Assembly (NCBI GenBank): GCA_029263335.1
Contig: JAJCXS010000134.1
Coordinates: 1-35,522 of the forward strand
DNA: 35,522 nt
Reading direction: 5' to 3'
From: Acidobacteriota bacterium
GTDB lineage: Bacteria > Acidobacteriota > UBA890 > WLXD01
Numbering within the stretch: position 1 is the stretch's first letter; every line of letters begins with the position of its first letter. The notes under the pieces were generated by a model. The model was not told where the DNA came from. It was given only the letters and a program-made list of their open reading frames with translations, and ran no database searches. Shown here in pieces: positions 17,308 through 26,997 of this stretch. Made by a program: the position numbers and the translations under genes.

Positions 17308-18738
17308 TTAGCCCTCGTCCTCTTCACCGATCAAGAACTTCTTGGCGTAGTACCGGAACGACCGGAAGGACATGCCCAGAAGCTCCGCGGCTCGCGTTTG
17401 CACGCCCTCGCTACGCGCTAGCGCCTCCAGCATGTACTCGCGTTTGAGGCCATCAAGATGGGCCTCCAGGTCGAGCCCATCCGCGGGCAGGGCCTTCGAC
17501 TCCGCGCCTGGCCCTGCATCCGGCGAACCAGCGGCCACGCTCGCAGCCACTGCGGCTGTTGTTTCGAACCCGCCGGTTACCGACGGCGGCAAACTGGTTG
17601 CCTGGATCACGTCGCCGGTTTCCATAGTCACGGCATGCCGTACGGCGTTGAACAGCTCCCTCACGTTGCCCGGCCATGTGTGGGCACTGAGCGCGGCGAT
17701 GGCAGTCCCAGCGAGACGCGGGACCTCGCCGCCAGTCTCCTCGCTCAGCTGGGCGAGAAAATGCTCGGCGAGCAACGGTACGTCGTCGAGACGATCCCGC
17801 ATCGGCGGCAGGTCCACCTGGATCACGTTGAGGCGGTAGTACAGATCTTCACGAAAGCTGCCATCGTTCACCGCCCCGCGCAGGTTCTTGTTGGTCGAGG
17901 CCAGCACACGCACGTCGATGCCCACATCCGTCGTCGAGCCTACGCGGCGCACCTTCCGGTCCTCCAGGACGCGCAGAAGCTTGGGCTGCATCTCGATCGG
18001 CATATCGCCGATCTCGTCGAGCAGGATCGTCCCGCCGGCGGCAGCTTCGAAAAGCCCTTCCTTGTGCCGGTCGGCGCCCGTAAACGACCCCTTCACGTGC
18101 CCGAACAGCTCGCTCTCGAGCAGGTGGGCCGGCAGCGCCGCACAGTTGACCGCAACGAACGGAGCCTCGCCGCGAGCACCGTTGTAGTGAATCGCACGGG
18201 CCACGAGTTCCTTGCCAGTACCACTCTCGCCGACGATCAACACCGTGGATGTCGAGTCTGTCACTCGACGAATGAGCTCGAAGACGCGCTGCATTGCCGG
18301 CGAACGCCCGACCAGGTTGCCGAAGCTGTTGCGATCAGCGAGCTCCTTCCGCAGCAAGACGTTGTCCCGGCGGAGCGCCTGCTGATCGAGCGATCGGCGC
18401 ACGGTGATCTTGAGCTCGTCGAGGTCAAAGGGCTTGGTGATGTAGTCGTAGGCGCCTAGTCGCAGAGCCTCGATCGCCGTGTCGGTGCTCGCGTGCGCCG
18501 TCATCAGAATGACGTCGGTGTCGGGAGCGCTCATCGCAACGTGCCTGAGCAATTCGAGACCATCCATGCCGGGCATGCGGATGTCCGAGAGCACGACGTC
18601 GACCGGCTCGGCCTGGAGCGCTGCGGCCGCGGCAGCACCATCTACGGCGGTGGCGACGTCCCAGCCCTCGTCGCCAAGAGCAAACGACAGCAGTTCGCGA
18701 AGACTCTGCTCGTCATCGACGATCAGAATGCGGCTCAA
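17308..18738 (-). CDS. pilR: PilR, sigma-54-dependent response regulator
   Basis: NtrC-class activator, 476 residues. The receiver domain (1-120) has Asp8/Asp9, phospho-acceptor Asp52 ([10 protein letters not shown]), Thr80 and Lys102. The AAA+ domain has Walker A GESGTGKE at 170-177, the sigma-54 contact loop as GSFTGA (217-222, second residue Ser instead of Ala), and Walker [12 protein letters not shown] Fis-type helix-turn-helix lies near the C-terminus ([21 protein letters not shown]). The start is TTG 18738, with AGGAG nine bases upstream; no ATG fits. It follows pilS by 141 bases and precedes pilA, its expected target. The alternative, a different NtrC-class regulator, is unlikely in this context. 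Confidence 0.93.
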   Translation of the reverse strand: MSRILIVDDEQSLRELLSFALGDEGWDVATAVDGAAAAAALQAEPVDVVLSDIRMPGMDGLELLRHVAMSAPDTDVILMTAHASTDTAIEALRLGAYDYITKPFDLDELKITVRRSLDQQALRRDNVLLRKELADRNSFGNLVGRSPAMQRVFELIRRVTDSTSTVLIVGESGTGKELVARAIHYNGARGEAPFVAVNCAALPAHLLESELFGHVKGSFTGADRHKEGLFEAAAGGTILLDEIGDMPIEMQPKLLRVLEDRKVRRVGSTTDVGIDVRVLASTNKNLRGAVNDGSFREDLYYRLNVIQVDLPPMRDRLDDVPLLAEHFLAQLSEETGGEVPRLAGTAIAALSAHTWPGNVRELFNAVRHAVTMETGDVIQATSLPPSVTGGFETTAAVAASVAAGSPDAGPGAESKALPADGLDLEAHLDGLKREYMLEALARSEGVQTRAAELLGMSFRSFRYYAKKFLIGEEDEG

Positions 18739-18879
18739 TGTATGGATCTCCTAGCGTTGGAACGGGGTCGGTCACGCCGCCCCGCATCACAATATACGGA
18801 GGCCGACGACGAACCGGCCAATCGATATGCATAGATGGACGCCGTGACCGCCGATTCGGACACGCCACGATGGCCGCGC

Positions 18880-20715
18880 TTAGTCACTCGATCGCACCGA
18901 CCGAGTCAGCTCGTCGAACTCCCGGGTGGCGCGCTCCGTGCCGGCCTCGACGACCACAGCGTCGCCGTCGCGAGGAACGTTGGTGTCGTCGAATAGCAGC
19001 CGGAACACCGTCCCCTTCCCGAGCTCGGACTCGACCTCCACGCGCGCTCCGTGCAGTTCCATGATTCTGTACACGATCGCCAGGCCGAGCCCTGTGCCTT
19101 TCTCGGAAACGAAAGGCCGGAAGATCTTGTCGATCTGATCCGCCGGCATGCCTGCGCCCTCGTCCTCGAACAGCACCTCGGCTCCGTTACCGGTGCGCCG
19201 CAGACGAATGGTCAAGCCGCCACCATCGGGCATGGCAGCGACCGCGTTGCGCGCCAGGTTCCAGAAAATCTGCTTGATGCGCGCACCATCGACGAGGGCC
19301 GGCACCGCTTCGGCATCGGCACTCACAGTCAGGTGATGCCCCTCACCCAGTTCGGGAGAGTTTTCCAGTAGCTCGGTCGTCTCGCGTGCCAGCGCTACGA
19401 GATCGGTTTCAACGGCCTCGAGGTGCTCGGGACGTGCGTAGTCGAGGAAGTCCTCGATGATCCTCGACAGTCGGTCCGACTCCTTGGTCACGATGCCCAT
19501 CAACCGATCGGTGCGCTCCTTGTCCGCCGCAACGCCGTCACTACGAAGCAGCTGCAACGAGCCTGAAATCGAGGCCAGTGGATTGCGGATCTCGTGAGCG
19601 AGCGCGCTCGCCATCTCGCCCAACAACGCCATTCGCTCACGCATCCAGAAGACTCTCTCCAGGCGCTTGATGTCGGTGAGATCCTGAAACATGAAGATGT
19701 AGCCGCCGGCCATCGGCCCCTCACCTCGCACCGCCCAGGGGCCCCCGACGGGGTTGCCGGCCGGTCCCGTCGAGGACTCGCCGTGGTTCCCTTCGACCAG
19801 GGGCCCGGCGGCGGCATCCTCCACTCGGGTCACGCTCATGCCGACGCTACGCAGCCCGCCGTCGGGCAGCGACACTCGCCTCTCCGTGCGGTAGATCTGC
19901 CGTTCGCGAAGCCTCTCATCCAACTCCTTGAAACTGTCCCTATCGAAGCCGAGGACCCCACGAACGTCAGTACCCAGCAGCTCCGACTCGAGGCGTGCCG
20001 TGATGCGTTCGGCAGCCCGGTTACACGCGACGACCTTGTAGCTCGCATCGACGGCGATCAGACCGCTGCTCATACCCGCCAGCAGCTGTTGATTCAGACG
20101 CTCCAACGCCTCCAGCGCACCACGCTCGTGCGCCAGCGCTGCGCGGGTCGTGCGCAGCCGTTCGGCATAGCTCTGGGTGATGGCCGCCATCAGGCAACTC
20201 GACAACAACACCATGAAGATGCGGAGGTACAACTCGGCTGGCCCCACGGGCTCCACCGCCGCTCGGAACGGGTTGTCGATTAACGGCAACCAGCCCGCCA
20301 ACTCCAGATGCGCCACCAGGCCGAACGACACGCCGTTCAGGCAGGCAATCGCCAGGGCGGTTTGGCGCGTCGTCATTGCCCCCGCGGCGAACGCGATCAG
20401 CAGGTACAGCAACACTAGCGGCGAACGTATGCCGCCGATGACGTAGACCAGCGCCGTGGCCAACACGGTGTCGATGGTGATCTGGAACGCGATCTGCCCA
20501 CGCCAACGCGGCAGCCGTTCCTGCACCAACACGTGCATCAAGCCGACGCCGTACAGGCCGCCGATCAGTGCGTAGACCGGCGCCAGCGACCCTTCCGAGC
20601 CGACCAGTAGCTGGTAGTACAGCACCGGCAGCAATAGCGCCGTTGCCGTTACCGTGCGGAACAGCAGCAAGCGGCGCAGATTCCTCAGATCACCCGCGGC
20701 GTCTTCGCGACTCAT
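18880..20715 (-). CDS. pilS: PilS, membrane sensor histidine kinase
   Basis: A 611-residue sensor kinase. Six hydrophobic segments lie between about residues 17 and 182, then a coiled segment, a PAS domain (about 205-350, GLIAVDASYKVVACNRAAERI), HisKA with His374 in HEIRNPLASISGSL, and HATPase with the N box NLARNAVAAM, DEGAGMP and GTGLGLAIVYRI. A Gly/Pro-rich stretch of about 35 residues (302-337) is inserted late in the PAS domain. The start is ATG 20715; a GTG directly before it is also possible. Six helices plus PAS and kinase is the PilS architecture, in which the membrane part senses pilin levels. It is paired with PilR downstream. Confidence 0.92.
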   Translation of the reverse strand: MSREDAAGDLRNLRRLLLFRTVTATALLLPVLYYQLLVGSEGSLAPVYALIGGLYGVGLMHVLVQERLPRWRGQIAFQITIDTVLATALVYVIGGIRSPLVLLYLLIAFAAGAMTTRQTALAIACLNGVSFGLVAHLELAGWLPLIDNPFRAAVEPVGPAELYLRIFMVLLSSCLMAAITQSYAERLRTTRAALAHERGALEALERLNQQLLAGMSSGLIAVDASYKVVACNRAAERITARLESELLGTDVRGVLGFDRDSFKELDERLRERQIYRTERRVSLPDGGLRSVGMSVTRVEDAAAGPLVEGNHGESSTGPAGNPVGGPWAVRGEGPMAGGYIFMFQDLTDIKRLERVFWMRERMALLGEMASALAHEIRNPLASISGSLQLLRSDGVAADKERTDRLMGIVTKESDRLSRIIEDFLDYARPEHLEAVETDLVALARETTELLENSPELGEGHHLTVSADAEAVPALVDGARIKQIFWNLARNAVAAMPDGGGLTIRLRRTGNGAEVLFEDEGAGMPADQIDKIFRPFVSEKGTGLGLAIVYRIMELHGARVEVESELGKGTVFRLLFDDTNVPRDGDAVVVEAGTERATREFDELTRSVRSSD

Positions 20716-20775
20716 CACACCCCCGTTACCCCGCCCGGAAGTCTAGCAGCCGGTTGCGTTCCGGCGCACAAGAAT

Positions 20776-20809
20776 GGGCCGGCCGGTGTTCGGGAACACC
20801 GGCCGGCCC
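20776..20809 (-). terminator. Terminator of the TonB-dependent receptor gene
   Basis: A perfect 15-bp stem (GGGCCGGCCGGTGTT and its complement) with a four-base loop, 31 bases after the receptor stop. On the minus strand it is followed by ATTCTTGT, a weak T-rich tail. It sits between the receptor and pilS and marks one edge of the inserted block. Confidence 0.75.
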
Positions 20810-20840
20810 GCCGACGTCTGGGTCGGGTCGGGGTTTCTAT

Positions 20841-23789
20841 CTAGAAGTCAGCACGGACGCCGAGCTGAAACTCTCGCGGCTGGTTGGCCTGGCTCGGGAT
20901 CAGGAAGCTGCCGCTGGTGACGAAGCTGCTGCCCGCGTTGGTGAAGTTGGTGCGGTTGGTCGCGTTGAACACGTCGAAGATGACCGTCGCCGACCAGGTG
21001 CTGATCGGCACCTTGTACCTCAGGGTCAGATCGAGCCGGGAGAAGTTCGGCAGCTCGGCTCCGTTCGTCCGCCCGTTGAAGTCGATCGCATCCCCCGCGA
21101 TGTCCGAGTTCGCGTTCGCACCGTGCGTTCCAGCGGAGGCGATTGCACGGTTGTTGTTGTCGAGCCGCGTGAACTCCTGCAGCGTGTAGCGGGCGCCGTC
21201 CATGTAACGGAAGATGCCCGAGAACAGCAGGCCATCGGACCGGCTGCCCCAGCTCGTTCCGGGGACGTACCACGACCAGTTCAGCACCAGGTTGTTGTTG
21301 CGGTGCCACGACGACGGCTGATCGATGTTCCGAGCATCGTTCAGATTGAGGTTGACCGGCTGGCCGATGAAGGAACCGTTGTCGAAGTTGTAGCCGGTCT
21401 CGGTACGACTCTGAAAACGCGTGCCACCCACGCCAGCGCTGGCGTTGCCGTTCTGCGATGCGTACGTGTAGGAGATGCGTCCCTGGAACCGGCCGATCGG
21501 CGAGTCGGTAAACCGCCGCCGAAGGCTGAACTGCAGGCCGTTGTAGGTGCTCTCGCCAGCGTTGGTCCACGTCGTGATCGAGCCGGCAGTGATCTGCTGC
21601 CCATTCAGAACGCTGATGTTCGGGCGACCGCCCTGGGATGAGGAGAACGGATTCAGATTCGTGGTCACCAGCGTGTTCTTGTTCTCGGTGTGAATGAAGT
21701 CGACACCGATGGCGACATCACGACTGAGCTGATGTTCCACCCCGATGCTGAAGGTGTCGGCAAAGGGGTTCTTCCGATCGGGGTTATCGACGGTCGGGAA
21801 GAGGTTGAACGGTGCGCCGCCACCCTCCAGCTGGTTGATGAGGAAGTCGGCCAGCCCCTGGATACTGCTGATTCCGTTCTCCTGCGCGATCGCATAGAAC
21901 AGGTCCTGGTCGGAGCCCGAACCCGGTAGACGGGTGACGAAGCCGCCGGTGCCGCTGATTGCGTCGAGGAAGGTGTTGGCGAAGAAGCCGAGCTGGAAGC
22001 GCTCGTAGAAGCGACCCCATCCACCACGCACGACGGTCTTGCCGTCGCCGCGGGGATCGAAGGCAAAGCCGAGCCGCGGCGCGATGTTGTTGGTATCGCC
22101 CGGAGTAATCGACTCGCGGTCGTACCTGAGCCCGAGGTTCAAGGTCAGCTTGCGCGACAGCGTCCAGTCGTCCTGGAGGAAGGCGCCGAACACCTTGTTG
22201 GAGGGAATCTGGGCGGTGGTTTCGCCGTTGATCCGTACCGCGAAGCTCTGCGGAAAGGTCGTCAGGTCGGAGGCCACGAAAGGCCGGTCGGTGTCGAAGC
22301 CGAACTGGCCGTTGGCGGTGCCGGAGTTGAAGAACTCCTCCTTGCGTCGGGACCACTGCACGCCCACGCGGAAGTTGTGATCGCCGCCAGCGTCGGGCAG
22401 GAAGTAGGAGAAGGTGTCGTCGATCTGCACCGAGTCATTGATGCGCGATTGCGCCACGGTGTTGGCACCCTCGAGCACCGTCGGCCGGTTCTGCGAGACC
22501 GCCAGGGCGCGCTGCGCGGCGAATGTCTGACCGTTGTTGTTGTATCCCGGATTGGCGAAGGACACGTCCTCGCGCGTGTTCGAACCTCGGAGGTTATTGA
22601 ACGCCGTGTCGCCGACGACGCTGTCGAGCGTGGCCACGAAGCTGGTGTCGGTGTCGTCTTCCTCGCGCGAAGCTTCGAGGGTGGTCCGGCTGCCGATGAT
22701 CTGGTTCACCTGTGGCGAGTACTCGCGCAGGTACCGAGCCGCGAGCTTGTGGTCGTCGGCCACCTGCCAGTCGGCCTTCACTAGCCAGTTCTGCAGCAGG
22801 TTGTCTTCGGTGGTGGAGAAGTTGAGGTCCGGCCGGGTATTGAACGTGCTCGACACGCCCTCGTTCGGCTTGGTGCGCTCGAGGCTGCCGAAGAAGAACA
22901 GCCGATCCTTGAGAATCGGTCCGCCCAGCGTGGCGCCGAGCGAACTGACGGTGAAGTCGGGCTGGTCGGCGCCCTGACGCGCCGTGAAGAAGTTCTTCTT
23001 GTTCAGCGACGAGTCCTGGTAGTAGAAGAAGCCCGAGCCGCGGAACTTGTTGCCACCGCTCTTGGTGATGGCGTTGAGCACACCGCCCTGGGTACGCCCG
23101 AACTCGGCGTCGAACTGCGTGGTGATGATCTGGAACTCCTGAATCGCCTCGATCGCCGTACGCGTTTGGGCTCCGGCGCGCGCGCCGATCACATCGTCGT
23201 CGTTGTTGGCACCGTCGATGTTGAAGGAGTTGTTGTTGTCATCCTGTCCGTTGATAAACAGCGAGTCCGAAGCCGTCGATTCACTGCTCGGATTGCCGAT
23301 GACGCCCGGCATCAGGCTGGCGAACATCACGAAGCTTCTGTTCTGCGTCGGCAGCGTCGTGAATTCCTCGGCCGTGACGTTGCCCCCCACCTGCTTGGAG
23401 GTGGTCTCGATGATCGGCGCGCTACCGGTAACGCTGACCGTCTCCGAGACTCCACTGATTTGCATCGTCGCGTTCAATTCCGGAGCCGAGCCAACGAGCA
23501 ACTGCACACCCGTCCGCTCATCGGTCTGGAACCCCTGGAGCTCGAAGCTCAGGGTGTAGGTGGCCGCATCCATTCCGTTCAGCGTGTATCGGCCCGTGGC
23601 TCCGGTCACCGCTGAACGAGATAGGCCGTTGGCCTCGTTGGTCGCGGTAACCGTCACGCCCGGCAAGGGCGCCCCGTCGGGATCTGTGACCTGTCCGGCC
23701 AGGCGGGCGCGGGCGAACTGTGCATAGGCCGGCGTCGCGAGAGTCAGCGCCAGGCCCAGAGTCAGTGTGAGTAGAGCGATCCGCCGCAT
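20841..23789 (-). CDS. Oar-like TonB-dependent outer-membrane receptor
   Basis: A 982-residue outer-membrane protein. The signal peptide MRRIALLTLTLGLALTLATP ends in AYA before Gln24. A carboxypeptidase-regulatory-like (Ig-fold) domain follows (about 30-110, GQVTDPDGAPLPGVTVTATN, GRYTLNGMDAATYTL). Next come a plug domain (about 120-250, NGQDDNNNSFNIDGANNDDD, FGRTQGGVLNAITKSG) and a long beta-barrel ending in Phe. The layout matches the Oar/CarboxypepD-reg receptors abundant in Acidobacteriota and Myxococcus. No clear TonB box is visible. ATG 23789 has GGAG in good position. It is divergent from a GntR regulator. Substrate unknown; polysaccharide fragments, peptides or a role in protein export are possible. 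Confidence 0.9.
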   Translation of the reverse strand: MRRIALLTLTLGLALTLATPAYAQFARARLAGQVTDPDGAPLPGVTVTATNEANGLSRSAVTGATGRYTLNGMDAATYTLSFELQGFQTDERTGVQLLVGSAPELNATMQISGVSETVSVTGSAPIIETTSKQVGGNVTAEEFTTLPTQNRSFVMFASLMPGVIGNPSSESTASDSLFINGQDDNNNSFNIDGANNDDDVIGARAGAQTRTAIEAIQEFQIITTQFDAEFGRTQGGVLNAITKSGGNKFRGSGFFYYQDSSLNKKNFFTARQGADQPDFTVSSLGATLGGPILKDRLFFFGSLERTKPNEGVSSTFNTRPDLNFSTTEDNLLQNWLVKADWQVADDHKLAARYLREYSPQVNQIIGSRTTLEASREEDDTDTSFVATLDSVVGDTAFNNLRGSNTREDVSFANPGYNNNGQTFAAQRALAVSQNRPTVLEGANTVAQSRINDSVQIDDTFSYFLPDAGGDHNFRVGVQWSRRKEEFFNSGTANGQFGFDTDRPFVASDLTTFPQSFAVRINGETTAQIPSNKVFGAFLQDDWTLSRKLTLNLGLRYDRESITPGDTNNIAPRLGFAFDPRGDGKTVVRGGWGRFYERFQLGFFANTFLDAISGTGGFVTRLPGSGSDQDLFYAIAQENGISSIQGLADFLINQLEGGGAPFNLFPTVDNPDRKNPFADTFSIGVEHQLSRDVAIGVDFIHTENKNTLVTTNLNPFSSSQGGRPNISVLNGQQITAGSITTWTNAGESTYNGLQFSLRRRFTDSPIGRFQGRISYTYASQNGNASAGVGGTRFQSRTETGYNFDNGSFIGQPVNLNLNDARNIDQPSSWHRNNNLVLNWSWYVPGTSWGSRSDGLLFSGIFRYMDGARYTLQEFTRLDNNNRAIASAGTHGANANSDIAGDAIDFNGRTNGAELPNFSRLDLTLRYKVPISTWSATVIFDVFNATNRTNFTNAGSSFVTSGSFLIPSQANQPREFQLGVRADF

Positions 23790-23895
23790 GGGTATCTCCT
23801 CTGGGGGTGTCGAACTGCCGTGTGGTGAGCCACAGCAAGCGATGACGAACCCGGCCGCGGGGAGACACGGCGCCGAGAACAACTTCACTAGCCGC

Positions 23896-23937
23896 TGTGA
23901 TCACATTTTATATATCATATTTTTTATATGAAATATA
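23896..23937. promoter_or_regulatory. Shared promoter/operator between receptor and GntR genes
   Basis: The only strongly AT-rich stretch in the area. It contains an inverted repeat, TATATATCATAT-TTTTT-ATATGAAATATA (23909-23937, one mismatch), next to the palindrome TGTGATCACA (23896-23905). Several -10-like hexamers occur on both strands (for example TATGAT on minus), so exact promoters cannot be fixed. The repeat is a good candidate operator for the adjacent GntR protein. The remainder of 23790-24043 shows nothing else convincing. Confidence 0.5.
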
Positions 23938-24043
23938 CGAATCGTGCGTGCGTTAGTATTGCCGTCGTGACTTCCCGTCCCCGGGAGTTTCGTGTTCCGC
24001 TCGCTGCTCGTGGGCAGGCTCGATCCCATGATGGAATCCCCCG

Positions 24044-24715
24044 ATGGCGCAGATTCCGCGCTCGCTGCTCTCGCAGGATGCTAAGGACTATGTTCGCCGG
24101 GCCGTTGCCTCCGGCCAGTTTCCCGGCGAATCGCGAGTGTCCATTAGCCGTCTGGTCGAGGAACTCGACATCAGCCCGACGCCCATTCGCGAAGGGTTGG
24201 TACAGCTGGTCGCCGAGGGTTTTCTCCAACAGCTGCCCAACCGCGGCTTCCATGTCCTGCCGCTGTCGCTTCGCGAGGTCTCCGAGCTCTACCCCATTGG
24301 CGCTGCCCTCGAGGACCTCGGCCTGCGCAACACGCCCCTCCCCTGCCCGGGCCGATTGGCCGAACTCAGATGCCTGAACGGCCGTTTGCGAAAGGAGCGG
24401 AACAGGGACCCGGAGGCGGTGATTCTTCACAACCAGGCGTGGCATCGCCTGTTGTTGGAGGAGTGCGACAACCGGCAACTGATGCAGATGATCGCGCAGC
24501 TAAGAGCCCGCACTTTCCGTTACGAGTATGTCTGCTACACCTTCGACCGCGCCGAGTTCAAGGGGCAGATCGGGATGCACGAGAATATCTTGGCGGCGCT
24601 CGAAGCCAGCGACCGCGAGGGGGCCCACAACGCACTACGACAGCACTGGCAGGAGAACCTCGAGCTGGTGATCAGTGCCGCCAAATCACTGTTCCCTCCG
24701 GCCGACCATCACTAA
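24044..24715 (+). CDS. GntR-family regulator, FCD type
   Basis: A 223-residue transcription factor. The N-terminal winged helix (about 8-75) contains VSISRLVEELDISPTPIREG, then LVAEGFLQQLPNRGFHVLPLS, typical of the FadR subfamily. The helical FCD ligand domain has HNQAWHRLLLEE and GMHENILAALEA-REGAHNALRQHW, with His residues where metal or ligand-binding His are found in the family. ATG 24044 has only a weak GGAA upstream. It is divergent from the TonB-dependent receptor, which it probably regulates, and lies 41 bases before the GWxTD-family gene, likely co-transcribed. The effector is likely a small organic acid by family trend only. Confidence 0.88.
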   Translation: MAQIPRSLLSQDAKDYVRRAVASGQFPGESRVSISRLVEELDISPTPIREGLVQLVAEGFLQQLPNRGFHVLPLSLREVSELYPIGAALEDLGLRNTPLPCPGRLAELRCLNGRLRKERNRDPEAVILHNQAWHRLLLEECDNRQLMQMIAQLRARTFRYEYVCYTFDRAEFKGQIGMHENILAALEASDREGAHNALRQHWQENLELVISAAKSLFPPADHH

Positions 24716-24756
24716 GATCCCCCAGTACAGTCATGATGACCGCCGCGGAAGGCCGC

Positions 24757-26997
24757 ATGCGAAGAGGATGGGATCCGCTAGGGCGAATCGTGACTACGCT
24801 CCTGAGTTTCGTGCTGCTCGTCGCATCGGCATCGGCGGCTCACGGCCAGGCCATCGATCTCGACGCGTTTCCGGTACTCACCCTCGACCAGTTGAGCGCC
24901 GAGCATCGCGCCTGGCTCGAACGCGAGGTCATGTGGATCATCACCGAGGCCGAGCGTGAGATCTTCCTGCGGCTGCCGTCGGAGGCTCAGCGCAACGAGT
25001 TCATGCGCCAGTTCTGGATTCACCGCGATCCGACGCCAGGTACCGAGCGCAACGAATTCCACGAGCTTCATGACCGTCGCCTGATCCGCGCCGACCGCGC
25101 GTACGGACGCGAGACCGGCCGTCCCGGACGGCTCACCGATCGTGGCCAGGTGGTGATCCTGTTCGGCGACCCGCGCTCCGTCAATCGCTACCCCGGCAGC
25201 CCCGTCACGGTACCGCTGGAGGTTTGGTCGTACGCGGTCGATCCTGCCCTCGGGGTGCCGCCGTTCTTCGATCTGGTGTTCTTTCGTGAGCGTGGCATCG
25301 GCGAGCATCGTTTGTACAGCCCGCTCGCCGACGGGCCCGAGCGACTGCTCAACCCCGCCGGGCAGAACGAGGCCACGACGCTGAGCGAGCACAGCATCCG
25401 CGGACGTACGACGCGGGCCACGAGTTTCGCCGACCTGGCCGGCGTGCTGGAGGTGCTCGGCAGCGTCGACCGCATGCTCGCTGACGTTTCCATGAGCTTG
25501 ATTCCAGGCGATCCGGCGACCCTGGGCATGGCTCCATTGAGGTCTGAAGAACTACTCACAAGCATGCAACAGGTACCCCAACGTCTGATGCGAGACGTTA
25601 CCTGGGCGTCGCGCCTGCTGGTGGGTAGCGTCGATGCCGCGGTGCGCTTCGAAACGCTGCCGATTCAGACGGTGGCGGTGCCGCTGATGGATCCGGCCGG
25701 GCTTCCGTATCTTCACTACGCGGTCCGGATTCCGGGCAGCCGGATCAACTATGGCGAGTACAACGAGCGTTACTACGGCACCTACGAACTAACGGTCGCG
25801 GTTCGCGACGAGCAATTGCGCTTTCCGGTCGCGCCCGAGCCACACACGGTGGAACTCGAACTCGACGCGGACAACACGCGTGCGCTGCGCTCGAGTGATC
25901 TCGTACATCTCGGGCGCGTACCCGTGCCCGCCGGCCGGTTCCATCTCGATGTCACCGTGGAGAACAACGTCACCCACGAGTTCGGGCGCGGCGAGATCGG
26001 GGTGCATGCGGAGTCCGTGCGCCCGGCCGTGCTCACCTCGAGCGATCCGATCCTGGTGAGTGAGTATGACGCTCTCGGCGCGGACTACGACCCGTATGGC
26101 GGTCATTTCCCGTTCCAGATCGGCGGCTACCTCATGATGCCGGCGTTCGACGGCCCCTTCGCGACCGACTCCACGGTGTGGGTGTTCCACCAGCTCAGTA
26201 CTCCCGCCGGCGCCACCGGGTCCGCGATCGCGAGTTACACGGTGGTCGATCCCGCCGGCACGATCGTGGCCACCAAGGAGTCGTCACTCAACCTGGCCGC
26301 CGCCGACGGCTTCGGAACACTGAGCCAGTTGGCCGGAATCGAGATCGCAGGAGTGGCGCCTGGCGACTACACGATCAGGGTGGACATCGACGCCGACGAT
26401 CGGCCCGTTCAGACGCTGCCGCTACGAGTTACCGCCAAGGAGTCCCTGGTGGCGGCGGTGCCGCATGCGACCCAGCAGCCGCCGGCGCACGACACCGGCG
26501 AGTTGCTCGCCCGTGCCCTGCAATTGCGCACGCTCGGGCGGAGTGACGGCGCCATCGAACATCTGCGAGCCGTGCTCGCTCGCGAGTCCGACCATCGCCG
26601 CGCGCAGGAGCTGCTGGCGGAGATGCTCTCCGAGGCCGGCCGACTCGACGACCTCGCGACCCTGCTCGGCAAGCGCCTGGTCGATCAGCCGAACGATGTC
26701 GACGTACTGCTGCATCTGGCCGAAGTGGAAACGCGTCGGTCGAACGGATACGACGCGATCCGCTTCTACGAACGCGCGCGTTTCGGCGGCGCCGCCGAAA
26801 CGCCCACCCTGTTGAACGGCCTCGCCAGCGCCTACCTGTCCGAGGGCAACGACTCGCGGGCCCGCGAGCTTTACGAGCAATCACTGCGACTCGATGAGCA
26901 CCAGCCCTCGGTCGCTTCACTGCTGCGACGCCTCCTCGCGACCGAGCAGGACGAAACCCCGCAGCGCGACAGCAAACAAGACGAGGACCAGCAATGA
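24757..26997 (+). CDS. GWxTD-domain family secreted protein with C-terminal TPRs
   Basis: A 746-residue exported protein of unknown function. The signal peptide (MRRGWDPLGR then a hydrophobic run, cleavage near AHG-QA) is followed by the GWxTD domain at about 45-180: WIITEAEREIFLRLPSEAQR, FWIHRDPTPGTERNEF and LTDRGQVVILFGDP are all diagnostic. The name motif itself is altered to GRLTD. The middle part is beta-rich and resembles sugar-binding or adhesive domains without a clear match. Residues from about 570 form TPR-like repeats. ATG 24757 is chosen for GGAAGG upstream and a proper signal peptide; ATGs at 24733 and 24736 are alternatives. The stop overlaps the next gene (ATGA). Confidence 0.82.
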   Translation: MRRGWDPLGRIVTTLLSFVLLVASASAAHGQAIDLDAFPVLTLDQLSAEHRAWLEREVMWIITEAEREIFLRLPSEAQRNEFMRQFWIHRDPTPGTERNEFHELHDRRLIRADRAYGRETGRPGRLTDRGQVVILFGDPRSVNRYPGSPVTVPLEVWSYAVDPALGVPPFFDLVFFRERGIGEHRLYSPLADGPERLLNPAGQNEATTLSEHSIRGRTTRATSFADLAGVLEVLGSVDRMLADVSMSLIPGDPATLGMAPLRSEELLTSMQQVPQRLMRDVTWASRLLVGSVDAAVRFETLPIQTVAVPLMDPAGLPYLHYAVRIPGSRINYGEYNERYYGTYELTVAVRDEQLRFPVAPEPHTVELELDADNTRALRSSDLVHLGRVPVPAGRFHLDVTVENNVTHEFGRGEIGVHAESVRPAVLTSSDPILVSEYDALGADYDPYGGHFPFQIGGYLMMPAFDGPFATDSTVWVFHQLSTPAGATGSAIASYTVVDPAGTIVATKESSLNLAAADGFGTLSQLAGIEIAGVAPGDYTIRVDIDADDRPVQTLPLRVTAKESLVAAVPHATQQPPAHDTGELLARALQLRTLGRSDGAIEHLRAVLARESDHRRAQELLAEMLSEAGRLDDLATLLGKRLVDQPNDVDVLLHLAEVETRRSNGYDAIRFYERARFGGAAETPTLLNGLASAYLSEGNDSRARELYEQSLRLDEHQPSVASLLRRLLATEQDETPQRDSKQDEDQQ

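Noticed and set aside
24370..24756. Upstream extension of the GWxTD frame (long open frame starting at 24370)
   Set aside because: It overlaps the GntR gene in another frame, and the signal peptide plus GGAAGG place the start at 24757.
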